From Microsyncoccus archaeolyticus (lineage in GTDB: Bacteria > Patescibacteriota > Minisyncoccia > Minisyncoccales > Minisyncoccaceae), in NCBI GenBank assembly GCA_036987155.1, contig BTXY01000001.1, positions 124,001 through 188,000 on the forward strand: 64,000 bases of DNA. Direction: 5' to 3'. Every line of letters begins with the position of its first letter. Positions within the stretch are counted from its first letter, which is position 1. This document shows positions 58,431-64,000 of the stretch, in pieces. Made by a program: the position numbers and the translations under genes. The notes below the pieces were generated by a model. It worked only from the letters and a program-made list of their open reading frames with translations. It ran no database searches and was not told the origin of the DNA.

Positions 58431-58452
58431 AATATAGGTTTTTACCTATATT
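58431..58452 (-). terminator. Intrinsic terminator overlapping the stop of the W-repeat protein gene
   Basis: AATATAGGT (58431-58439) pairs with ACCTATATT (58444-58452) around a 4-nt loop, then U run on the minus strand. The TAA stop (58453-58451) touches the stem. Confidence 0.8.
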
Positions 58453-59089
58453 ATAATTTAGAAAGAGAAATCATTTTAAGATTGCTATTGTCACGAGTAT
58501 TCTCGTAAACATATTGCCAATCCTCTTTTGTTCTAACAAGATTGAGCATGTTTTCAATAATAATTGATTCTTCCTTGCTGTCTTTTTCAAAAAGACAATG
58601 ATCAATTAAAGTAAATTCTTGAATTGTTTTTGCACTTTCAATGGCCTTTTTAATTAAACTGCTTCTTGTTTCTACATAATATTTATAATCCTCGGGGCTC
58701 CTTTTTCCAAAATTTTCTATGTGATAAGTAGAAACAACACAAAGAATTACTAGTCTATCTGTTGTATTAGCAAGCTTCTTCATTTCTTCAAAAGAAATCT
58801 TGCTTAATTTTCCATCTATTCTTGCATATTTATGAATATATACCCATTCTTCAAAACTTTCAGGTATTTTTAATATCCTTATTAAAGCAATTCGTCTAAT
58901 TTTTTCAAATCTCTTAGGAAGATTGTAAATTTTAATTAGATCACCAAGATTAACAGCAATTCTTTGAAGGTTTTCGCAAGCCTTCAATTCTTGCCTACTG
59001 TTGGGCTTAGAATTAAGAAGAATCTTGACCCAATCATTAAGGCCTTTATTTTCAACACTCAATACTCTTTTTGCTTTTTCAATGAACAT
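58451..59089 (-). CDS. Helical repeat protein with Trp-containing units
   Basis: The 212-residue protein is not a recognised family. It contains repeated units with the pattern polar-x-x-(D/E)-W at helix starts: GLNDWVKILLNS, SFEEWVYIHKYA and TKEDWQYVYENT, alternating with RRIALIRILKIP-type helices. The same unit occurs in the small protein at 7678-7977. The regular helix pairs suggest an alpha-solenoid that binds another protein. There is no signal peptide. It has its own promoter and terminator, so it is a single-gene unit. Confidence 0.6.
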   Translation of the reverse strand: MFIEKAKRVLSVENKGLNDWVKILLNSKPNSRQELKACENLQRIAVNLGDLIKIYNLPKRFEKIRRIALIRILKIPESFEEWVYIHKYARIDGKLSKISFEEMKKLANTTDRLVILCVVSTYHIENFGKRSPEDYKYYVETRSSLIKKAIESAKTIQEFTLIDHCLFEKDSKEESIIIENMLNLVRTKEDWQYVYENTRDNSNLKMISLSKL

Positions 59090-59119
59090 CTAATATCATT
59101 CTCCTTCTTAAGCAAAAAC

Positions 59120-59148
59120 ACAATAATATTTTTAATCTAATTTGTCAA
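59120..59148 (-). promoter_or_regulatory. Promoter of the W-repeat protein gene
   Basis: TTGACA (59148-59143), 17-nt spacer and TATTGT (59125-59120) read leftward about 30 nt before the start at 59089. It is the same -35/-10 pair as at 58394-58422. Confidence 0.7.
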
Positions 59149-59154
59149 ATAAAA

Positions 59155-59176
59155 ATAGGTCATTATATAGACCTAT
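59155..59176 (-). terminator. Intrinsic terminator with the stop codon of the 286-residue protein inside
   Basis: ATAGGTC (59155-59161) pairs with GACCTAT (59170-59176); U5 follows on the minus strand. The TAG stop (59175-59173) is inside the stem. Confidence 0.78.
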
Positions 59177-60033
59177 ATCTCTTTTCTTGCCATTTCATTT
59201 AAAACAGCAAGACCGGTTAAAAGCATTAATTGCTGAGCAGGACCATCAATGTTATGGCAAGAAAATCTAAATCCTTCATTTTCTCTTGAATAATAATGTT
59301 CTGGATTTATACCGCAAGCATCTCCAGGGCAATTAATAATTAGCCATGCATCCTTGTTCACGTAAGCATCAAATCCATAATAATCATTTCTTTTGTACAT
59401 GCGGGTATAGACTTCTTTCATTGCTTTAATAACGCTGGGAAAAACTCTTCCATCCTTAAAAGAATTAAGCCAATAGCAAAATTCTTTTCCATAAGAACCG
59501 CTTATTGAAAATTTTCTTAAAGCATCAATCTTAAAAGTAAGTAATTGGTTTTTATCTGTATTGTAATTTTTTTCTGTATCTTCAAAAAGCATGGTCAATA
59601 CCTGCAAACTACAAGAAATTGCAAGTATTGGCTTAAAATCATAAATAATTTCCAGTTTATTTCCATCACAGAAAGAACATTTCATTTCGAGCTCTTTATT
59701 GTATCCTGTTCCTTTGCAATATGCACAAACATTTTCCCCAGATTTTCTAATCGGAACAATTTCAACAAAATAATCAACAAAACCGTTTTTTGTTTTTCCT
59801 TTTTTTATAGCATTATCAAAACCAAAATATTCTGAGTCTAGAAAAGAAAAGGTTTCAAAACCGTATTCTCTATACATTAAAAGATTAACTATACTCTCTA
59901 TTGCTTTATTTTTAAGATTATCGTCAATCCAATCTTTGTTTATGCTTATAACAATGCAAGGAATTTCTCCTGGCCTATACGAAATATCGTAAACGCAAGG
60001 AATAATTTCTTTTTCTACAAAGTAACTCAACAT
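59173..60033 (-). CDS. Unknown cytoplasmic protein with a DnaJ-type zinc motif
   Basis: The 286-residue protein has two CxxCxG-type pairs in its middle (ENVCAYCKGTGYNKELEMKC then SFCDGNK), like the zinc-binding repeats of DnaJ. The N-terminal part (PGEIPCIVISINKDWIDDNLK) and C-terminal part (SCHNIDGPAQQLMLLTGLAVLNEM) are of unknown fold. No signal peptide or membrane helix is seen. The gene has its own terminator. The zinc motif suggests protein or RNA binding; no more can be said. Confidence 0.6.
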   Translation of the reverse strand: MLSYFVEKEIIPCVYDISYRPGEIPCIVISINKDWIDDNLKNKAIESIVNLLMYREYGFETFSFLDSEYFGFDNAIKKGKTKNGFVDYFVEIVPIRKSGENVCAYCKGTGYNKELEMKCSFCDGNKLEIIYDFKPILAISCSLQVLTMLFEDTEKNYNTDKNQLLTFKIDALRKFSISGSYGKEFCYWLNSFKDGRVFPSVIKAMKEVYTRMYKRNDYYGFDAYVNKDAWLIINCPGDACGINPEHYYSRENEGFRFSCHNIDGPAQQLMLLTGLAVLNEMARKEI

Positions 60034-60118
60034 TTCAATCCCTCTTTACTTTTAAAAGACCAGATGCCTTCATGGCAAGAATAATATTACATAAACAAAA
60101 TCAATTGTAAATATACCA

Positions 60119-60147
60119 TTGACATTTAAAACAAAAATCATTATAAG
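60119..60147 (+). promoter_or_regulatory. Strong sigma-70-type promoter for the large membrane protein gene
   Basis: TTGACA (60119-60124), exactly 17 nt of spacer and TATAAG (60142-60147) lie before the gene at 60192, with AGGA at 60178-60181 as a ribosome-binding site. It matches the consensus closely. Confidence 0.75.
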
Positions 60148-60191
60148 AAATTAGCTCCTTGTTAACTTAATCGGAGCAGGAAATCCCGAAA

Positions 60192-61934
60192 ATGACTCCA
60201 CTTCTATGGTTCTTTCTGTGGCTCCTTGTAGCCATACCCTCTGTTAAAATAGCGATTCGCGCTATTAGCAGACAGCATGTGGGGATGGGTCTTGGAATCA
60301 TAAGATTCATCCTTGGTATAGTTATAGGAATACTCCTTATCCTGACCAGCACTCCTGATTACCTAATGTGGTGGTGCTTGTTCCCGTGGCTCATTGGGTG
60401 GACGCTGTATGAATTGATTTCTGGCAAAGAAGATGATTCTTTTCCGTTTATTGGAACATTCATAGTTGTTCTTGTTATCTTTCTTGTTGCTATTGGGATC
60501 ACTGCGTTTTACTCTGGTAACAACAATGCAATCTACTTCGATAGTTTCATTGTTAAAGAAGACGGATTCCCAATTCAAAACGAGATTCCAGATAACATGC
60601 TAAGACTTTCCACTCAGGAACTAGCTGAATCAATTACTTCACAGCACATGGGAGAGTTCGGAAGCGCAGTTAAAGTAATCAACTCCCACTTGGGACTAAT
60701 TGATGGGAGACTCTATTGGCTGTCAACAACTGCCAAAGAAGAACAATGGCACACAACGTTTGAAACTTCTGGTATACTTGCTGTTGATGCAAATGACCCA
60801 GACAAACCAATTAAAGTCATTAAAGAAAACTTTGATGTTGCTCAAGGTTTAGACTTTAATCCCATAATCGGTGCTTGGGGTAGTGCTCCTATCAAAGGAT
60901 ATTTCGGAATCGATACTGCACTTTCGTATGGAGATGCTTATCCAGTACTTAATCCAGAAACAAACACATGGACCACAGTTCTAACAACTTTCAAGAAAGA
61001 TATATTCTTTGTTCGAAAGTATACTGGGCTCTATGAACTAAATAAGGAAGGTGATGTTATACAAAAATATGACAACACCAATATTCCAAAATGGATTATT
61101 GAGCCTTACGATGAAAACAATTTCCTTGAAAAAGGAATTGCTGACTGGGGAGCTCATAAGCGAGGGACTGGATTTGATCTTTGGGCAGGAGGATTCTTGT
61201 GGATTCCACCAAGCAATGACAGATTGGCGATTACAGAAGACACTAGATACATATATGATCCTGACTCAAACCAAATAGTAGCCATGGTTATGGTTCATCC
61301 CATAAGAGAAAAGGGCGAATTGTCTTTGGCTGGCGCTTTCAAAGTCACTCCTCAAGGAATATTCTATTACGATTTAAAATCGTATGACCTTATGAGTGGC
61401 ATTGCTGCAAGCAGTGTTGTTAAAAGCAAAATTACTGCCAGAGCAAGTTCAGATTACTTTACAAGAATGGAACTTCTCTATCCTCTAAAAGTTGGCAATG
61501 AAACAAAATATGCTTGGTTCGTGCCAATTTACTACACTAATCCGAACAGCAATGTTATTGGATTAGCTGGATTAGGAATAGTAGATGCTCAATCTGCTGA
61601 TAAAGTAATCATTGAATACACTGGAGAAGGAGTAACTGGAGAAACGCTAATCAGAAAAGCAAAAGAAAGCTTCCGCAATCTTTACGGACAAGGAAAAGGA
61701 GTTGTCTTAGATTCTGATACAATCAAAGGCACAATTCTTTCTAAAACACCTCCTTACGTCAAAGATTGCAACAGCAAGCAATGGCTTTTAATCAAAACTT
61801 CTTCTGGAAATGAAGAATTCTTGATTGATAGTGCAATTCTTGATGACAAAACACTCCTCAAGGCTAACAAGCTTCAAGTAGGAGAAACAATTGAGTTTAA
61901 GGCAGATAATTACAATATTATTGGCCTTAAATAA
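60192..61934 (+). CDS. Large membrane protein of unknown function with extracytoplasmic domain
   Basis: The 580-residue protein has about four N-terminal membrane helices (LLWFFLWLLVAIPSV, MGLGIIRFILGIVIGILLIL, MWWCLFPWLIGWTLYEL and FIGTFIVVLVIFLVAIGITAF). About 460 residues outside the membrane follow, rich in Tyr, Trp and Asp with beta-sheet character (GRLYWLSTTAKEEQW, YGDAYPVLNPETNTW, GFDLWAGGFLWIPP). I do not recognise a domain. It is less AT-rich than its neighbours and has a consensus promoter and its own terminator, so it may be a surface protein gained by transfer. No catalytic motif is evident. Confidence 0.6.
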   Translation: MTPLLWFFLWLLVAIPSVKIAIRAISRQHVGMGLGIIRFILGIVIGILLILTSTPDYLMWWCLFPWLIGWTLYELISGKEDDSFPFIGTFIVVLVIFLVAIGITAFYSGNNNAIYFDSFIVKEDGFPIQNEIPDNMLRLSTQELAESITSQHMGEFGSAVKVINSHLGLIDGRLYWLSTTAKEEQWHTTFETSGILAVDANDPDKPIKVIKENFDVAQGLDFNPIIGAWGSAPIKGYFGIDTALSYGDAYPVLNPETNTWTTVLTTFKKDIFFVRKYTGLYELNKEGDVIQKYDNTNIPKWIIEPYDENNFLEKGIADWGAHKRGTGFDLWAGGFLWIPPSNDRLAITEDTRYIYDPDSNQIVAMVMVHPIREKGELSLAGAFKVTPQGIFYYDLKSYDLMSGIAASSVVKSKITARASSDYFTRMELLYPLKVGNETKYAWFVPIYYTNPNSNVIGLAGLGIVDAQSADKVIIEYTGEGVTGETLIRKAKESFRNLYGQGKGVVLDSDTIKGTILSKTPPYVKDCNSKQWLLIKTSSGNEEFLIDSAILDDKTLLKANKLQVGETIEFKADNYNIIGLK

Positions 61935-61940
61935 TGACTG

Positions 61941-61968
61941 AAATGACTGAGAATTCAGTCATTTTTTT
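61941..61968 (+). terminator. Intrinsic terminator after the large membrane protein gene
   Basis: AAATGACTGA (61941-61950) and TCAGTCATTT (61955-61964) form a 10-bp stem around GAAT, and U7 follows. Confidence 0.9.
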
Positions 61969-62081
61969 ATTTAAACTAAATTATAGAATTCATTTTTTAT
62001 GCTTTACATTAATAATAAAAAATGTTAATAGAAAAATAGCCCTTTGATTTTTTAGGGGCGATGCATAGACACAGAGGGAAT

Positions 62082-62447
62082 ATGACGAAAAAGTTCGCAA
62101 GGAAACTTGCAGCACTTATAGTCGTAGCTCTTGCAGTACTACTTGTCGCCTTAGCATTACCTTGTGGTAATTGCCAGACCAGCCCAGTCGCAAATAGTGG
62201 GATGATCTTAAACAATGCCCAAGACAAAAAGAAACAAGGCGATAATGGTCTTGAGTACCCCCCGAAAATTATTGAAGACTACCAACTGGGTACTGGACCG
62301 CCTTTCGCAATTGATTGCGACGATTCGTATTGCCAGAAGAACGTTATACACACCTGCTGCTCAACCCCAGCTAGCGCCACCACAATGACATTAACTATTC
62401 ACCCTGCGCTATCGGGAATGACTTTAGCTCCTGGACCCCCCAATTAA
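62082..62447 (+). CDS. Small secreted Cys-containing protein of unknown function
   Basis: The 121-residue protein (ATG at 62082, which has GAGGGA 2-7 nt before it; an upstream in-frame ATG at 62061 lacks such a site) has a classical signal peptide (KKFARKLAALIVVALAVLLVALALP). The mature part has cysteine pairs (CGNC, DCDDSYC and HTCCSTPA) and a Pro/Thr-rich tail. It may form disulfides outside the cell. It is richer in G+C than its surroundings. It follows the large membrane protein gene, but a terminator separates them. Function unknown. Confidence 0.55.
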   Translation: MTKKFARKLAALIVVALAVLLVALALPCGNCQTSPVANSGMILNNAQDKKKQGDNGLEYPPKIIEDYQLGTGPPFAIDCDDSYCQKNVIHTCCSTPASATTMTLTIHPALSGMTLAPGPPN

Positions 62448-62485
62448 GGAGCATCCACATCCAATGGAGTACAGCAGAAAAATAA

Positions 62486-62508
62486 AGAGAGGACAAATTG
62501 TCCTCTCT
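62486..62508. terminator. Bidirectional hairpin terminator
   Basis: AGAGAGGAC (62486-62494) pairs with GTCCTCTCT (62500-62508) around AAATT; U-rich sequence follows on both sides. It serves the secreted protein gene and the convergent nuclease gene. Confidence 0.82.
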
Positions 62509-62529
62509 AATTATTTTATTTTTAATAAA

Positions 62530-63363
62530 TTAAACCCAGTTTTCTTTTAAATTTTTAATTAATAATTCTTGTAATTCTTTTTTCCATATTAATTGAACCT
62601 CATTACTTTTAGCAAGTTGAACAGCTTCTCTTGTATAATTAGATGTTCCCACAACTATCACTCTATTACAATCGTAATATTTTTTTGCTGCTACCGCTTG
62701 TTGGATAGCATTATTTCCTATTGAGCTATTATTATAACACTTAGCTTGCACTAAAATTCTTTGATTGTCTTTATTTAAAATTAAATCTCCTCCTTGATCT
62801 CCTTTTCCACCCACATGTTTAACTATGTAGCCCATAACTTCAAATAATTTGATTAACAAAATTTCAAATTCTTCTCCGGTCAATAAAGCAAGTTGATGTT
62901 TTTTGTCTTCGAAGCCATTTCTAATTAATGCTTCTTCTTTAACATTAATGTAGTGTTTTAATATTTCTCTAAAAATACCTGGTTCTTTAATGTTTAAGCC
63001 TTTTTCTTTTAAGGTTTTAATAAAAATTTTCATTTTATTATAATCAAATGCATAATCCATATATTTCCAAACATATTTTCCTTTTTCTTTTCCATACCTA
63101 TTAATAAAATCATTAATTTCATCTTTTAAGTTTAATCCATTTATTTTTTTAATCAAATTCTCAATTTTTTCTTTTTTTATTTTTTTAAAATAAAATGGAA
63201 TTAAAAATATTCCAATAATAATAAAAAGTCCAAATAAAAATGCTATATAGAAAATAATTTTATTTGTAAAATACAAATATACTAGATATAAAATATAAGG
63301 CCACGATAAAACAGAAAGCGTGTCCAAAACTATATCGTAAATTGTTTCTTTATTTTTAGGCAT
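62530..63363 (-). CDS. Membrane-anchored Mrr-like restriction endonuclease
   Basis: The 277-residue protein has two close N-terminal membrane helices (about 16-55), a charged helical linker and a C-terminal Mrr catalytic domain: LTGEEFEILLIKLFEVMGY, then GGKGDQGGDLILNKDNQRILVQAKCY with the D-x(n)-Q-x-K catalytic core. VIVVGTSNYTREAVQLAKSN gives the C-terminal strand. Mrr-type nucleases cut modified or foreign DNA; membrane anchoring is common in a subgroup that may survey DNA uptake. It lies beside secA and outside the mobile elements. Confidence 0.88.
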   Translation of the reverse strand: MPKNKETIYDIVLDTLSVLSWPYILYLVYLYFTNKIIFYIAFLFGLFIIIGIFLIPFYFKKIKKEKIENLIKKINGLNLKDEINDFINRYGKEKGKYVWKYMDYAFDYNKMKIFIKTLKEKGLNIKEPGIFREILKHYINVKEEALIRNGFEDKKHQLALLTGEEFEILLIKLFEVMGYIVKHVGGKGDQGGDLILNKDNQRILVQAKCYNNSSIGNNAIQQAVAAKKYYDCNRVIVVGTSNYTREAVQLAKSNEVQLIWKKELQELLIKNLKENWV

Positions 63364-63369
63364 AAATTA

Positions 63370-64000
63370 TTATTTATCTTTCCCACAACATTTCTTATAC
63401 TTCTTCCCACTTCCACAAGGGCATGGATCATTCCTTCCTATTTCTTTTACTCCTTCTACTACTGTTTGTCTTTTCTCTTCTGGCTTAGAGTTAATATTAA
63501 TTCCTGCTCTCATTATACTATTAACTAGTATTTTTTCATAATTGTCTAATAATTCTTTAAACATGATATGGCTTTCTTTTTTGTATTCAACTAAAGGATC
63601 TTTTTGGCCATAAGCTCTTAATCTAACTGATTCTCTTAAGCTTTCCATGTTTTCTAAATGTTCAATCCACAGCATGTCTAAAGATCTTAATGAAGCAACT
63701 AATTCGATTTGTCTCATATTGTCTTCACCCACTTCTTTCTCTTTTTTTTCATAATCTTCAATACTAAATTCTGTTTTAGAAAGTAAAGGAATGATTATTT
63801 CTTTTAATTCTTTTTTCTCTCCTTTTTCAAGCAATTCTTTTCTTTTCTTATATATCACATCCCTATGCTTGCTTAGCACATCATCATATTCTAATACATA
63901 TTTCCTAGAATCAAAATTAGCTCCTTCAATTTTTGATTGGGCTGATTCAATACTTTTAGAAATAATGGGGTTTTCAATTAATGCATCATCAGGCAAATTA
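63370..64000 (-). CDS. secA: Preprotein translocase ATPase SecA, C-terminal part (partial)
   Basis: About 210 residues are seen; the gene continues past the right edge of the window with an open frame and no start codon in view. The visible part has the helical scaffold and wing domains (SRKYVLEYDDVLSKHRDVIY, then SLRSLDMLWIEHLENMESLRE and RLRAYGQKDPLVEYKKE). The C-terminal zinc-binding peptide that contacts SecB or the ribosome is RNDPCPCGSGKKYKKCCG. SecA drives protein export through SecYEG. Confidence 0.95.
   Translation of the reverse strand, partial: NLPDDALIENPIISKSIESAQSKIEGANFDSRKYVLEYDDVLSKHRDVIYKKRKELLEKGEKKELKEIIIPLLSKTEFSIEDYEKKEKEVGEDNMRQIELVASLRSLDMLWIEHLENMESLRESVRLRAYGQKDPLVEYKKESHIMFKELLDNYEKILVNSIMRAGININSKPEEKRQTVVEGVKEIGRNDPCPCGSGKKYKKCCGKDK

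Overview
The window looks like a chromosome segment of a small-genome, AT-rich bacterium of the Candidate Phyla Radiation (Patescibacteria, probably a Parcubacteria-type lineage). The reasons are tightly packed AT-rich genes, an archaeal-type aspartyl-tRNA synthetase, an anaerobic NrdD/NrdG ribonucleotide reductase, a ComEC without a metallo-beta-lactamase domain, many small unassigned proteins, and a self-splicing intron in a tRNA gene. This placement is inference; no rRNA gene is present to confirm it.

Layout. (1) 1-12.1 kb is host-like: a MacA/MacB-type efflux operon, an ECF sigma factor with a membrane partner, a small exported protein, AspRS, MscL, a GNAT acetyltransferase, RsgA, an FMN-binding protein and a TspO-like protein. 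(2) 12.17-22.14 kb is integrated element A: an SDH_sah-type protease, a putative II/X-family replication protein with a stem-loop region before it, an excisionase-like protein, a type III restriction-modification pair (Mod/Res) and a large serine recombinase. (3) 22.14-37.50 kb is integrated element B. It holds a left operon (LexA-like repressor, 3-TM protein, Cas2/SinR-like protein, helicase-nuclease) that looks like an undescribed defence module. It also holds a phage-like block (ParB-methyltransferase fusion, small and large terminase) with no portal or capsid, a PD-(D/E)XK nuclease and PH-domain pair behind a highly structured candidate RNA, a second serine recombinase, and a Bsp6I-type restriction system whose cytosine methyltransferase is fused to a complete LexA-type self-cleaving repressor. 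(4) 37.5-37.8 kb is tRNA-Asn(GUU), interrupted in the anticodon loop by a 227-nt group I intron, with a LAGLIDADG-like gene just upstream. (5) 38.5-60 kb is core: rpoD and dnaG (overlapping by 167 nt), an HtrA protease, envelope and sugar genes, comEC, rhomboid, nrdG/nrdD, ftsZ/ftsA, ybeY, yqeY, rpsU, hisS, lepB and a sugar nucleotidyltransferase. (6) 60-64 kb holds a large membrane protein and a secreted peptide of unknown function, an Mrr-like nuclease and the C-terminus of SecA.

The sequence TA(T/C)TTGGCTCC occurs at 12,166, at 22,129 and at the 3' end of tRNA-Asn (37,491). The simplest reading is that two elements inserted in tandem at the 3' end of tRNA-Asn and pushed the tRNA about 25 kb away from its original terminator at 12,136-12,161. 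Nearly all anti-phage and restriction functions in the window lie inside these two elements.
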